Source: Micromonospora qiuiae (GTDB lineage Bacteria > Actinomycetota > Actinomycetes > Mycobacteriales > Micromonosporaceae). From it: 64,000 nt of DNA. Made by a program: the position numbers and the translations under genes. A model generated the notes under the pieces. That model made no database searches. It had not been told where the DNA came from and saw only the letters and a list, made by a program, of their open reading frames with translations. This document shows, piece by piece, positions 18,379 to 28,083 of this stretch. Location of the stretch: positions 1 through 64,000 of the forward strand of contig NZ_BOPC01000015.1 of assembly GCF_016863555.1 (NCBI RefSeq), given 5' to 3'. Each line of letters opens with the position of its first letter. The first letter of the stretch is position 1.

Positions 18379-19338
18379 GTGACGTCCACACAATCCGCGT
18401 GGGGCATCGGCCTGGCCACCGTCACCGCCGACGACCAGGTGCTCGACACCTGGTACCCGACCGGCAAGCTGGGCCTGGGCGAGCTGCCGCTGGTCCCCGG
18501 CGAGGACGAGGCCGACGTACTGGATCTGCCTCCGGGAGCCATCGGCGAGCGGCCCCTGCCGGGTCTGCGTACCGTCCAGGTGGTCACCGTGATCGGCGCG
18601 CTGGACGACCCGATCAAGGACGCCGCCGACGCGTACCTGCGGCTGCACCTGCTCTCTCACCGCCTGGTGCGGCCCAACGAGCTCAACCTCGACGGCATCT
18701 TCGGCAAGCTGGCGAACGTGGCCTGGACCTCCGCCGGCCCGTGCCCACCGGAGCGGGTGGACGAGCTGCGCGTGATCGAGCGGGCCGCCGGCCGCCACCT
18801 GGCCGTGTACGGGGTGGACAAGTTCCCCCGGATGACCGACTACGTGGTGCCCGCCGGGGTCCGGATCGCCGACGCCGACCGGGTCCGCCTCGGCGCGCAC
18901 CTGGCCGCCGGCACCACCGTCATGCACGAGGGATTCGTCAACTTCAACGCCGGCACGCTGGGCACCTCGATGGTCGAGGGCCGGATCGTGCAGGGCGTGG
19001 TGGTCGGCGACGGCTCGGACATCGGCGGCGGCGCCTCGATCATGGGCACTCTCTCCGGTGGCGGCACCGAGAAGGTACGCATCGGCGAGCGCAGCCTGAT
19101 CGGGGCGAACGCCGGTGTCGGCATCTCGCTCGGTGACGACTGCGTGGTCGAGGCGGGCTGCTACGTCACCGCCGCCTCGAAGATCACCCTGCCGGACGGC
19201 CGGGTGGTCAAGGCCCGCGAGCTGTCCGGCGCCGACGGGCTGCTGTTCTGGCGCAACTCGGTCACCGGCGCGCTGGAGGCCCGGCCCCGCACCGGCCGGG
19301 GCATCGAACTCAACGCCGCCCTGCACGCCAACGACTGA
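18379..19338 (+). CDS. dapD: Tetrahydrodipicolinate N-succinyltransferase
   Basis: A 319-residue protein of the actinobacterial DapD type. The C-terminal half is a left-handed beta-helix of hexapeptide repeats, visible from [19 protein letters not shown] through [15 protein letters not shown], with the conserved [12 protein letters not shown] loop and the NAGVGISLG segment. It transfers succinyl from CoA to tetrahydrodipicolinate in the DAP/lysine pathway and acts as a trimer. GTG 18379 follows gagaggtgagaaa; an alternative ATG at 18358 would add seven residues. The upstream 100 bp contain the string gagcgcaaggagtgaa, a variant of the repeat seen at 6026-6141. Confidence 0.93.
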   Translation: MTSTQSAWGIGLATVTADDQVLDTWYPTGKLGLGELPLVPGEDEADVLDLPPGAIGERPLPGLRTVQVVTVIGALDDPIKDAADAYLRLHLLSHRLVRPNELNLDGIFGKLANVAWTSAGPCPPERVDELRVIERAAGRHLAVYGVDKFPRMTDYVVPAGVRIADADRVRLGAHLAAGTTVMHEGFVNFNAGTLGTSMVEGRIVQGVVVGDGSDIGGGASIMGTLSGGGTEKVRIGERSLIGANAGVGISLGDDCVVEAGCYVTAASKITLPDGRVVKARELSGADGLLFWRNSVTGALEARPRTGRGIELNAALHAND

Positions 19339-19344
19339 GATGTA

Positions 19345-19402
19345 TGTAAGGAAGGGCCCCTTCCTAACGCCTCGCGTATAGGAAGGGGCCCCTTTTAACA
19401 AC
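19345..19402. repeat. Palindromic repeat family A, copy 2
   Basis: On the minus strand it reads gttgttaaaaggggcccctt, then tatacgcgaggcgtta, then aaggggcccttccttaca, the same order as copies 1 and 3. It exactly fills the space between the convergent stops of dapD (19338) and the subtilase (19407) and should fold into two strong GGGGCCCC stems, so a bidirectional terminator role is likely. Confidence 0.88.
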
Positions 19403-19406
19403 CGGC

Positions 19407-22400
19407 TCAGCGCAGGCGGTACGCCTGGATGATCCGCTGAGTCACCGTGTTGCCGGCAGTGTCCGTGGCGCTCGCCCGCAGCGACACGTGCCCGGCTGCC
19501 CGCGGATGCTGCACGGTGGCCTGCCAGCCGTTACCGCTCTTCTGCACCCGGGCCCGCTGCCACTTCCGGCCACCGTCGTACGAGACCTCCACGGTCAGCG
19601 ACGCGGTCCTCGCCGCCGGGGCGCCAGGCTGGCGCTCCACCGTCACCGGGATGACGAAGGACCGGCCGGCCGACGCCGAATGCTGTGCGTCCAGCTTCGG
19701 CGTGAACCTGATCGCCGAGGCGGGCAGTGGGACGAACTCGTCGCCCCGGACGTGCCGGGAGCGGAACGTCCAGGTAGCGGCGACCTCCGTGCTGAGGTCG
19801 GTGAAGCTGCGCTTCGCCGACGTCTCCAGCCGATAGCTGGCCGCCCCCGGGGGCACCTCGAAATCTCCGCCGCCCTGGTACGGAAGCTCGTCGACCAGCT
19901 TGCCGTTGCGGTACAGGGCGGTGCGCGCGGTGTCCGTGATCGACCCGCCGGCGTGCCCCTCGGCGTCGCTGTGCAGCGGCAGGTCGACCACGATCAGGTC
20001 ACCCTGTCGGGTGAGGCCCTGACCGGGCCACTGCCGGGCGGGGAAGGAGGGCCCGTAGGGCGCGCCGTTCCAGGTGTCCCGGTAATGGCGGCCGGGCCGG
20101 TATCCCGTCGGCTCCGACATCAGCACGGCCACCGTGTCGAGCCACGGCTCCTCGGTGGGCGTACCGATCCACAGATCGGTGGCGTAGCGCATCTCCCCGG
20201 TGTTGTAGTACTCGACCCGCTGCCCTGGCAACGCGACGTGCAGCACGGCCGCCCAGGCGCCCAGGTCGGGTTCGAAGACCGGGTAGGCCGTCCGCTCCGC
20301 GAGCGTGCCCGGGGGGCCGGCGCGGAACGTCTGCGTGACGGTGGCCAGGTCGCGGCTGCGGTAGTGCTTCGTCAGCCCGTTGGGCATCCGGCCCTGGACG
20401 CGCTCGGCCAGGGCATAGAAGTACGGGCTGTTGGCCACGTCCCGATCGGCGTACTGGGTGTTCAGGATGACGGTGAAGTGATCCGCCAGCGCCGACCGAA
20501 CCCGCTGACCGACGAGGACGCTGTCGAAGTCGGAGCCGACCGCACCGAAACTGGCGCTACCGCCGTCGTCGATCATGAATACCGCGTCGACGGCGATCAT
20601 CGCCGGTTTCGCCGACCGGTCCGGCACCGTCATCCGCACCGGCCCCGCCTTGCGCGCGTCGATCGTGATCTCGTCGTCCTCCGTCACCACCAACTCCGGT
20701 TGGACGATCAGCGACCAGGCTTCCTCGTCGTCCGCCTCGGCCACGTAGCTGGCCAGCCCGTACCGCCCCTTGGGCACGCGCACCTCGGTGGTGCCCTCCG
20801 GGTCGTACGCCATGAAGTCGCTGAAGTCCGTCAGCCCGACCAGGAAGGTGGCGTAGTCGACCGGCACGGCGCCGGCCCGGTCCAGGTGGCGAATGGTCAG
20901 CGTGTAACTTTCCACCTCCTTGTGCACGGCCAGCGGGGTGTTCGCCACGGTGTCGCCCGCACGGGCGGCGATCCGGCCGGTGTAGTGGCCGTCCGGGGCA
21001 TCGACGCTGGTGTCGGCGGTGACGGTGGCCGATGCCGTGCCGCCGGCCGGCACCACGACCCGCTCGGTGCTCAGCGCGAACATGCCCGCCGGTGCCGGCG
21101 TCCCGCCGGGGCCGCTGGCCTCGATCGTGAGGTCCACGGTGAGCGGTTCGGACCCCGTGTTGCGCCAGCTCAGCTCCCGGATGACCGGTTCGTCGTCGTC
21201 ATGGGGCCAGAGCGTCCGGCCGAAGGAGATGCTCGCCGGCTCGCTGATCAGCGACTGGTTGATCGCCCGGGCCACGTCGACCCGGCCGGCCCCCTGCTGG
21301 TACGCGGTCAGCTCGGGGTGAGGCTGGGCCGAGGCCATCAGGGTGGCCTTCAGTTGGGCCGCCGTCGCGTCGCCGCGCTGCTGGGCGAGCAACGCCGCCG
21401 CTCCGGCGACGTGCGGCGCGGACATCGAGGTGCCGGAGAGCGTGACGTACTGCTCGCCGACCGGTTCGCCGAGCGACGTGCCCTGCCCTCGGGCGGCGAC
21501 GATGCCCACGCCGGGGGCGGTGATCTCGGGCTTCAGCGCGTCGTCGCCGACCCGGGGACCCTGGCTGGAGAAGTCGGCCAGCTCGTCGTCGCGGTCCACC
21601 GCGCCGACGGCCAGCGCCGCGTCCGCGCTGGCCGGCGAGCCGACCGTGCCGGCCCTGCCGCTGTTGCCGGCCGAGATCACGAAGAGCGCCCCGGTCTGCT
21701 CGGTCAGCGTGTTGACCGCCTCCTCCAGCGGGTCGACCTGCGGCGTGTCGGCCCCGCCGAGACTGATGTTGATCACGTCGGCCTGCTGGTCGACAGCGGC
21801 CCACTGCATCCCGGCCAGGATGGCGGACTCGGTGCAGCCGTACTCCTCGCAGACCTTCCCGGAGAGCAGGGTCGCGTCCGGCGCCACGCCCCGGTAACGG
21901 CCGCCGGAGGCGGCACCGCTGCCGGCAATGATCGACGCGACGTGGGTGCCGTGCCCGACGATGTCGCCCGGGTCGGCCTCCTCGGTGAAGTTCCGCGCCT
22001 CGGCGACGCGCCCGGTCAGGTCCGGGTGCGCGGCGTCGACGCCGCTGTCCAGCACTGCCACCCGTACGCCCTGGCCGGTGAAACCGGCCTGGTAAGCGGC
22101 GGGGGCGCCGATCTGCGGCACACTGTGCTCCAGCGTCAGGTGTCGCCGGCCGTCGAGCCAGATCCGCCCGACACCCTGCGCCGCGTCGACCCGGGCGCCC
22201 GCACCGGCGACGGCGGCCCACACCTGACCCGCCTCCTGTTTGTCCGCCGTGGCCGCGACACCGCCGATGGCCGCCAGCTCGCGGGTGACCCGCACCCCGC
22301 CGGGCGGGCCGCTACGCCGGGCCGTGCCCGCCTCATAGGTCATGATCAACGGTAGGTTGTCGCGGCGGTCGTCGTCGTAACCGGCGGCGATCAGCCCGGT

Positions 22401-22742
22401 CACGTCGAACAGCCGCCGGTCGACCCGTCCGTCGCGAATCAGCGGAAGGGCGTCCTGCGGCAGCACCCAGAGGTGGCCCCGCTCCCGCCGGGTCAGGAAG
22501 TGGATGTCGGAGCGGCCTTCGGCCGGCCGGATGCTCGCCGCTCCGGAGGCGTTGACGGTGACCCGGTCACCGGTGATCAGGGTGACGGTGGCCGGCTGGC
22601 CGCGTTCCGCCGGCCGCGCCTCGGTGAGCTGGGCAGATGACGGTGCGGCCGGTCGGTGCGGCGCGGCTGTGGCGGTGCCCGGTGCCCCGAGCAGCAGGCC
22701 CAGCGCGAGTCCGCCGGCGATCAGTTTGCTGTTCCGTAGCAA
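19407..22742 (-). CDS. Secreted S8 (subtilisin-like) serine peptidase
   Basis: An 1111-residue exported protease. A Sec signal peptide covers about residues 1-27 (hydrophobic core GGLALGLLLG, then AT-AA). The catalytic triad is Asp232 (AVLDSGVD), His264 (GHGTHVAS) and Ser439 (SGTSMSAPHVAG), with the oxyanion Asn in ISAGNSG near 360. A propeptide-like region precedes the catalytic domain. About 600 further residues form beta-rich domains, some Fn3/Ig-like (near VSYDGGRKWQRARV), a layout common in large actinobacterial subtilases such as those of the PA-domain-less vpr/minor protease group. It probably degrades extracellular protein. The gene stands alone, ending at a palindromic repeat. Confidence 0.93.
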   Translation of the reverse strand: MLRNSKLIAGGLALGLLLGAPGTATAAPHRPAAPSSAQLTEARPAERGQPATVTLITGDRVTVNASGAASIRPAEGRSDIHFLTRRERGHLWVLPQDALPLIRDGRVDRRLFDVTGLIAAGYDDDRRDNLPLIMTYEAGTARRSGPPGGVRVTRELAAIGGVAATADKQEAGQVWAAVAGAGARVDAAQGVGRIWLDGRRHLTLEHSVPQIGAPAAYQAGFTGQGVRVAVLDSGVDAAHPDLTGRVAEARNFTEEADPGDIVGHGTHVASIIAGSGAASGGRYRGVAPDATLLSGKVCEEYGCTESAILAGMQWAAVDQQADVINISLGGADTPQVDPLEEAVNTLTEQTGALFVISAGNSGRAGTVGSPASADAALAVGAVDRDDELADFSSQGPRVGDDALKPEITAPGVGIVAARGQGTSLGEPVGEQYVTLSGTSMSAPHVAGAAALLAQQRGDATAAQLKATLMASAQPHPELTAYQQGAGRVDVARAINQSLISEPASISFGRTLWPHDDDEPVIRELSWRNTGSEPLTVDLTIEASGPGGTPAPAGMFALSTERVVVPAGGTASATVTADTSVDAPDGHYTGRIAARAGDTVANTPLAVHKEVESYTLTIRHLDRAGAVPVDYATFLVGLTDFSDFMAYDPEGTTEVRVPKGRYGLASYVAEADDEEAWSLIVQPELVVTEDDEITIDARKAGPVRMTVPDRSAKPAMIAVDAVFMIDDGGSASFGAVGSDFDSVLVGQRVRSALADHFTVILNTQYADRDVANSPYFYALAERVQGRMPNGLTKHYRSRDLATVTQTFRAGPPGTLAERTAYPVFEPDLGAWAAVLHVALPGQRVEYYNTGEMRYATDLWIGTPTEEPWLDTVAVLMSEPTGYRPGRHYRDTWNGAPYGPSFPARQWPGQGLTRQGDLIVVDLPLHSDAEGHAGGSITDTARTALYRNGKLVDELPYQGGGDFEVPPGAASYRLETSAKRSFTDLSTEVAATWTFRSRHVRGDEFVPLPASAIRFTPKLDAQHSASAGRSFVIPVTVERQPGAPAARTASLTVEVSYDGGRKWQRARVQKSGNGWQATVQHPRAAGHVSLRASATDTAGNTVTQRIIQAYRLR

Positions 22743-22896
22743 CTGATCCTCCTTCCTGGAGCGTCTCGGTCGATGAGGAAGTCATCGACACCCATCAGAT
22801 GTGCATACCGAGTATGTAGGCGAGAGTCAAGGAAACGAGAAGGGAACTCCACGCCACCCCGGCCGGCGGCATGATCGGACAGGTGACGTCCACGAG

Positions 22897-23040
22897 GGCG
22901 GCGGCCCGATCATCCTCGCTGGGGTCACCGTGGGTGAGAACACGGTCGTCGGAGCGGGCGCCGCGGCAACCCAGGACCTGCCGGACAACGTGGTAGCGGC
23001 GGGCAACCCGCACGCCCGGTACGCGAGATCAACTAAGCCT
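22897..23040 (+). pseudogene. C-terminal relic of a hexapeptide acetyltransferase
   Basis: The translation from 22897 (PIILAGVTVGENTVVGAG, then DLPDNVVAAGNPHARYA) closely resembles the last turns of maltose/galactoside O-acetyltransferases, where it normally reads LPGVTIGDNTVVGAG...LPANVVAVGNPARV. No matching N-terminal part or start codon exists upstream, and downstream the frame runs on without family sequence. It lies in the 387-bp gap between the divergent subtilase and the membrane protein gene. I read it as a decayed gene end. Confidence 0.65.
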
Positions 23041-23129
23041 GCACCTGCACAAATACTGCTTCCGGGGGGTGGCGCTTCACGCCAAAGACGAGCACTCTGG
23101 GTAATGGAGTCGTCACCAGGAGGCTTGTC

Positions 23130-25745
23130 ATGGGCGGCCGAATCCTCGAACTGCGCGTACACGGAGTGTCAAACACGCCGCCCGCCGAAGCCCTCGGACT
23201 GACACCCGGACCGGGCGGCGAAGCGCCCCAGCCACGGCTGGTCGCTGGCAGTCCGGTCACCGGCTTCTACCGCTCCCCCACGGCCTCGCCATCCGACCCG
23301 ATCGCCGTCGAGGCGTACAGCTGGGGGCAGTTGACCTCCGGGGCCCGGACCGCACGGGACGTGGAGCGGGCCCTGTGGACGCTGCTGTTGCCGTTCACCC
23401 TGGCCAACGTGGCGTTGCACGCCCGCCCCGATATTCCGGCCGACCCGGCCGACGAGCGGTTGGCCAGCCGATCCGGGATCACGGCCTGGCTCATCCGGCT
23501 GTTCTGCCTGAGCCTGACCGGCACGCTGGTGCTGGCACTGACCGGGGTCGGGGTCGACCTGATCGGCTGGCAGTGCGTGGACGAGACCTGCCTGAGCCGC
23601 GTCCCCGGGCCGTGGGAGTTCCTCGCCGACGCCTGGTGGCAGCAGGGTGGTCGGACGCTCGCCGTCGGTCTGGCCGCGCCGCTCGCCCTGATCGCGGTGC
23701 TCGGCCTGGTCGCCTGGCGGACCTATCAGTACGAGGCGGTGATGCCCGCCGACCCGTCGAACGCCTCGGTACGTCAGCCGTTCGCACCGGTCGACGCCGA
23801 CCGGCCCGTCGGCCAGCCGGATCAGGAGCAGCCACCAGCACCGAAGCCGCCCGCCGGACCGCTCGCCAACCCCCTCGAAGATCCCACGTTCTGGTGGGGT
23901 GAGGGGCAACTGCGGCGTGCCGCCGTGCTGCACCTGTGCACCGGCACGGCGGTGGCGGCGGCGGTGCCGTTGGGCACCGTACTGGTGCTGGATCCGCCGC
24001 ACGATGCGCGCGCGCCGGTCGCCTGGACCAGTGCCGCGACGCTCCTCGCGGTACTGGTGATCACGCTGGTCGCGCTCGGCCGCCCCTTCCTCACCCGGCG
24101 CCACGGGGCCACCCCGCTCGGGCCGTGGAGTATCACGGTCATCGTGCTCACCGGGGTCGGGCTGGCCGGCACCCTGCTGCTGCTGATGCTGCCCGACGGT
24201 CCCGCCGGCGCCCCACTGGCGGCGTTGCGGCCACCATCGGGGTGCGGCGGGCAGCCATCCCTGCCCGGCTGCCTGGAGGATCGCTCGCTGCCGGGCTTCG
24301 ACCGGATCCTCGCCTGGCTGGTCACCGGCCAACTGCTGCTGCTCATCGCCATCGGCGCGACCGCCCGCTCCGGGCGCCGCGGCAGCGTGGCACCCGCGAT
24401 CGCCACGGTGCTGATCGTCCTCGGTGCCGCCTGGTGCCACGGCTGGCTGCCCGCCGCGCCGCCGGCACCGCTTGAGGTGTGGCAGCTCGCCGTACCGTTG
24501 CTGGCCCTCGCCACGACCGGCCTGCTGCTGCCGCGGGCCCGGCCCACCGCCGGGGAGCAGCCAGCGCTCGGGCCCCACACCGGCCTGGCCTGGCGCGGTC
24601 AGGCCCCCGCCGTGATCGCCGGGTTCGGTTGGCTTCTCTGTCTCGCCTACTGCGCGGGGGCGTTCTACTGGATCACGGACCGGCTGAACAGCGGCGGTGC
24701 CGTCGTGGTCGTACCGCCCACGCCGGTGTCCTGGGCAGCGCTCTGCTTCGGCGGCGCGCTGCTGCTGCTCACCCTGGTCGCGCTCCGCGGTTTCGTGCTC
24801 TTCCACCAGTTGCGGCACGAGGAGTACGCCGAACTGAAGACCGGCGGATCGCTCACCGCACACGACCTGCGCCGAGGGCGGGACGTCAGCAACCACCGGG
24901 CTCTACACCGGCTGGTGGGCGAACACGCGATCCGCCTGATCGGCTGGTACGCCACCGCGATGGCCGTGCTCGCCGCCCTGGCCTGTGTCGCCGTCCTCTC
25001 CCCCGCCTGCCCCTACCCGATGTCGGAGACCGGCGCCGCCACCCTGATCAGGCTGGTGACCGACGTGGGTGACGCGCTGCTCGGCTGGCTGCCGGTGGCG
25101 ATCGCCGCCCTCGGCCTGCTCGTCTTCCGCAACAACACGGTGCGGCGATCGGTCGGGGTGGTCTGGGACGTGGGAACGTTCTGGCCGCGCGCCGCGCACC
25201 CGCTCGCCCCACCGAGCTACGCCGAGCGGGCGGTGCCCGAACTGCTCACCCGCACCGCCGGCCTGCTCGCGCTGACCGAGCACGACCCACGTCGAATGGA
25301 CGGCATCATCCTGTCCGGTCACAGCCAGGGCACGGTGATCTGCACCGCGGTCATCCTGCAACTGCCCGACCGCTGGCGGCGGCGGATCTGGTTCTTCTCC
25401 TACGGCTGCCAGCTGACCCGGCTCTACGGCCGGATCTTCCCCGCGTACTTCGGGCCGGACCGGCTGCCGGCACTGACCCGCGCGTTGAGCCGGCCCTCCG
25501 GCGAGACCGGGTGGACGAACTTCTGGCGCGACACCGACCCGCTCGGCTGGCCGGTCACCGCGGGGGAACGCGATGTGGCCGTGACCGACCCCGAGGCGCT
25601 GCACCCCAGCGACGGCGAGGTCGCCGATCCACCGATCCGCAGCCACGGCGGCTATCCGGAGGCCGCCGAGTTCCAGCGGGAACGGTCCCGGGTCGCCTGG
25701 ATGCTCCGGCGTACGGTGCCGTCACCCAGGCGGGGGCTCGGCTAG
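23130..25745 (+). CDS. Large membrane protein with C-terminal hydrolase-like domain
   Basis: An 871-residue protein. It opens with ILELRVHGVSNTPP, then alternates soluble loops with about ten hydrophobic segments (for example TALTLLAVLVITLVAL-like stretches around residues 120-560). The C-terminal part contains ILSGHSQGTVICTAV, a GHSQG nucleophile elbow of the alpha/beta-hydrolase/lipase type near residue 730, and the early HGV could supply part of the oxyanion region. I know actinobacterial proteins with this HGVS...GHSQG layout only as uncharacterised. A membrane-anchored esterase or lipase is an inference. The ATG has an accaggagg ribosome site. Its 3' end overlaps the convergent kinase gene by 24 bp. 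Confidence 0.75.
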   Translation: MGGRILELRVHGVSNTPPAEALGLTPGPGGEAPQPRLVAGSPVTGFYRSPTASPSDPIAVEAYSWGQLTSGARTARDVERALWTLLLPFTLANVALHARPDIPADPADERLASRSGITAWLIRLFCLSLTGTLVLALTGVGVDLIGWQCVDETCLSRVPGPWEFLADAWWQQGGRTLAVGLAAPLALIAVLGLVAWRTYQYEAVMPADPSNASVRQPFAPVDADRPVGQPDQEQPPAPKPPAGPLANPLEDPTFWWGEGQLRRAAVLHLCTGTAVAAAVPLGTVLVLDPPHDARAPVAWTSAATLLAVLVITLVALGRPFLTRRHGATPLGPWSITVIVLTGVGLAGTLLLLMLPDGPAGAPLAALRPPSGCGGQPSLPGCLEDRSLPGFDRILAWLVTGQLLLLIAIGATARSGRRGSVAPAIATVLIVLGAAWCHGWLPAAPPAPLEVWQLAVPLLALATTGLLLPRARPTAGEQPALGPHTGLAWRGQAPAVIAGFGWLLCLAYCAGAFYWITDRLNSGGAVVVVPPTPVSWAALCFGGALLLLTLVALRGFVLFHQLRHEEYAELKTGGSLTAHDLRRGRDVSNHRALHRLVGEHAIRLIGWYATAMAVLAALACVAVLSPACPYPMSETGAATLIRLVTDVGDALLGWLPVAIAALGLLVFRNNTVRRSVGVVWDVGTFWPRAAHPLAPPSYAERAVPELLTRTAGLLALTEHDPRRMDGIILSGHSQGTVICTAVILQLPDRWRRRIWFFSYGCQLTRLYGRIFPAYFGPDRLPALTRALSRPSGETGWTNFWRDTDPLGWPVTAGERDVAVTDPEALHPSDGEVADPPIRSHGGYPEAAEFQRERSRVAWMLRRTVPSPRRGLG

Positions 25746-26369
25746 GCGTACCACCAGGTCGGCCCGGTCTGCGGTGTCGGCGACCAGCGCCGCGTTGACC
25801 TCGTCGCTGCCCAGAACCCAGGCTTGCGCCTCGGCCGGCGGCCGCCCATGGGCCACGTGCCGGGCGACCAGCCGGCGCCGCCGCAGCTCCGCGTCGATGT
25901 CCAGGAACCACGCCTCGTGCAGCAGCGAGCGCACCTCGCCCCAGGGCGAGTCCCGCATCAGCAGGTAGTTGCCCTCGGTCACCACCAGCCGGACCTCCGG
26001 CGGCACCTCGATCGCCCCGGCGATCGGCTCCTCCAGGTCCCGGCGGAACTCCGGCGCCCAGACCGAGGTCGGCTCCTTGCGCCGCAGGCGCCGCAGCAGC
26101 CAGACGTACCCGTTGGCGTCGAAGGTGTCGCTGGCACCCTTACGCGCGGACCTGCCCAGCCGGCGCAGCTCGGTCTGGGCGAGGTGGAAACCGTCCATCG
26201 GCACCAGCCGGGCGGCCGGGCCGACCGCCGCCACCACCTGCTCGGCCAGGGTGGACTTGCCCGCGCCGGGGGCACCGGCGATGCCGAGCAACTGCCGGGA
26301 GCCGGCGTCGGCGAGCGCTCGGGCCCGCTCCACCAGCTCCTCGACCGGCAGCACCCGGGCGGCGGGCAT
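25722..26369 (-). CDS. P-loop nucleoside/sugar kinase, uridine kinase-like
   Basis: A 215-residue P-loop kinase. Walker A is GIAGAPGAGKSTLAEQVV (about residues 29-46); PMDGFHL matches the substrate-binding motif shared by pantothenate kinase, uridine kinase and related proteins; LVVTEGNYLL is the Walker B region; and RRLVARHVAHGR provides the lid arginines. Proteins of this group are annotated as nucleoside/nucleotide or fructose kinases; the substrate cannot be assigned. Start ATG 26369 overlaps the preceding SIMPL gene's stop by one base (TGATG), so they are one transcript. The 3' end overlaps the convergent membrane gene. Confidence 0.85.
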   Translation of the reverse strand: MPAARVLPVEELVERARALADAGSRQLLGIAGAPGAGKSTLAEQVVAAVGPAARLVPMDGFHLAQTELRRLGRSARKGASDTFDANGYVWLLRRLRRKEPTSVWAPEFRRDLEEPIAGAIEVPPEVRLVVTEGNYLLMRDSPWGEVRSLLHEAWFLDIDAELRRRRLVARHVAHGRPPAEAQAWVLGSDEVNAALVADTADRADLVVRLAEPPPG

Positions 26370-27016
26370 CAGGACAGGACCGGACGGCTGATCGCGAACC
26401 GGGCGCGTACGGCCGCGTGCACGCCCTGAGGTTGCGGGTCGAGTTCCAGCTCCGGCGCTCCACCGGCCGCGCCGCCACCGGCGTCGAACGCCATCCGCGC
26501 CATCATCGGCTGCGCCGTGCCGCCCTCGTCGGCCAGCTCGATCAGGTCGGTGACCTGTGCATCGAGCGCCGCAGCATACTCCCGGGCCCGTCGCAGCGCG
26601 TCGGCGAGCGCGGCCTGCCGAGCCTGGCGGTAGGTCGGACTGTCCGGCCGCAGCGACCACCACGGCCCGGCCACCTCGACCTGGTCCTGGTCGGCCAGGC
26701 GCAGCATCAGCTCGCCGAGCGCGGTGAAGTCGCTGACCGTCACCGTGGTGACCACCGAACCGTGCCAGGCCACCACCCGTTCGCCGGAACGCCGTGTCTC
26801 GGGTCGCACCCGCAGATCGCCGGTCTCCCGGCGGTCGATCGCCGGCTCCGCGGCGTCGAGCAGCACCCGGACCGCAGCGGCCCGCTCGGCCAGCCGGGTC
26901 AGCGCGACCTCCCGGTCGCGGTCGCGGGCCAGCACGGTCACCGTGAACCGGGCGATCTCCGGATCGATCTCGCGGTACGCCTCACCGCGCACCGACACCA
27001 CCGGTCCGTCCACCAT
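26369..27016 (-). CDS. SIMPL (DUF541) domain protein
   Basis: A 215-residue protein fitting the SIMPL/DUF541 family: N-terminal VVSVRGEAYREIDPEIARF resembles the VxGxGexxxxPD opening, the middle has RRETGDLRVRPE and a SVVTTVTVSDFTALGEL strand-helix, and the latter part contains the QARQAALADALRRAREYAAA helix typical of the fold. Unlike many family members it shows no signal peptide, suggesting a cytoplasmic form. Function of the family is poorly known (surface/stress-related complexes). It is translationally coupled to the downstream kinase. Confidence 0.8.
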   Translation of the reverse strand: MVDGPVVSVRGEAYREIDPEIARFTVTVLARDRDREVALTRLAERAAAVRVLLDAAEPAIDRRETGDLRVRPETRRSGERVVAWHGSVVTTVTVSDFTALGELMLRLADQDQVEVAGPWWSLRPDSPTYRQARQAALADALRRAREYAAALDAQVTDLIELADEGGTAQPMMARMAFDAGGGAAGGAPELELDPQPQGVHAAVRARFAISRPVLS

Positions 27017-27066
27017 GCCCTCACCCTATCGGCGTCCCCCGCATCACGCCCATCGGCGTCCCACGA

Positions 27067-28083
27067 TCAGGTGGGGTGAGGGAGGTGAGCGCTGTAGGAG
27101 ACGGTGGTGGGGGTGGTTCGGCAGGCGGTCAGGTGGCCGCCGCTGGCGCCGACCTCGCAGAGCCAGGTCATCTCGTCGGCCGGCGCACCGTCCGTGCGGA
27201 ACGATCGGGTCTGCTCGTCGTACAGCCGTGCTGCGAGGGCCCGGCGAGTGGTGCCGGCCTCGGCGTACCGGGCGCGCAGGGTGGCCCCGTCTCCGGCCCG
27301 TAGCGCGGCGGCCAGCTCGTCGAGGTACGCGGTGACCTCGGCCAGCGCGGCCAGCACCTGCTCGCGGTTGCCGGTCAGCATGTTCGCCGTCCGCTGCGGC
27401 GGAGTGCCGGCGACCCGGGTCCCGTCGCGGAAGCTGCCGGCGGCCAGCGCGCGGACCGCGTCGCGCAGCGGTGACCGCTCGGCCGCACCGGCCAGCGCCC
27501 CGGCGAGCAGGTGCGGCACGTGCGAGGCGAGAGCGACCACGGCATCGTGCCGATCCGCCGCCATCGGCACCACCCGGGCCGCGAAGACCTCGGTGATCAC
27601 AACAGCGAGCCGGCGGAACGCGGCCAACCCGTCCGGCGCGGGGCAGAGCACCCACGCAGCGCCGTCGAACAGCTCGGGCAGCGCCGCGACCAGGCCGGCC
27701 CGGTCGGTGCCGGCCATCGGGTGACCGGGGACGAACCGGCGCGTGAGGCCCTGCGCCGCCGCGTACGCCGCCAACTCCGCCTTGGTGCTGCCGACATCGG
27801 TGAGCAGGCACTGGGCACCGGTCGCCGCAGCCACCTCGACCAACGTCGCCGGCAGGGTGGGCAGCGGCCCGCCGAGGAAGACCAGATCCCGCCCGGCCAC
27901 CGCGTCGATCAGCCGCTCCGCCATCGGTACGCCGGCCGACCGGGCCTGCCGCCGGGTCGCCTCGTCGGGGTCCCAGCCGATCACGTCCGCCCCGGCGGCG
28001 TGCAGCCGCAGCAGGATCGACCCGCCGATCAGGCCGGTGCCGACCACCGCCGCCCGCAACGGCGCATCGGGCCCATCCACCAT
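27067..28083 (-). CDS. tyrA: Prephenate dehydrogenase
   Basis: A 338-residue NAD(P)-dependent enzyme. The Rossmann motif is VVGTGLIGGS near residue 14; LTDVGSTKAEL and FVPGHPMAGTD are the characteristic prephenate-dehydrogenase active-site segments, and the all-helical C-terminal dimerisation domain follows (ALASHVPHLLAGALAG, SFRDGTRVAGTPPQ). It converts prephenate to 4-hydroxyphenylpyruvate for tyrosine synthesis. ATG 28083 is preferred; GTG 28089 is in frame two codons earlier. No ACT domain is present, so allosteric control through that module is absent. Confidence 0.93.
   Translation of the reverse strand: MVDGPDAPLRAAVVGTGLIGGSILLRLHAAGADVIGWDPDEATRRQARSAGVPMAERLIDAVAGRDLVFLGGPLPTLPATLVEVAAATGAQCLLTDVGSTKAELAAYAAAQGLTRRFVPGHPMAGTDRAGLVAALPELFDGAAWVLCPAPDGLAAFRRLAVVITEVFAARVVPMAADRHDAVVALASHVPHLLAGALAGAAERSPLRDAVRALAAGSFRDGTRVAGTPPQRTANMLTGNREQVLAALAEVTAYLDELAAALRAGDGATLRARYAEAGTTRRALAARLYDEQTRSFRTDGAPADEMTWLCEVGASGGHLTACRTTPTTVSYSAHLPHPT

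Noticed and set aside
18241..19401. Upstream extension of the dapE frame to 744 codons
   Set aside because: The extension is antisense to dapD, which has full family motifs; dapE family length fits ATG 18240.
19488..22355. A 955-codon plus-strand frame over the subtilase gene
   Set aside because: Shadow of the minus-strand peptidase; composition is Arg/Val/Gly-rich with no recognisable motif.
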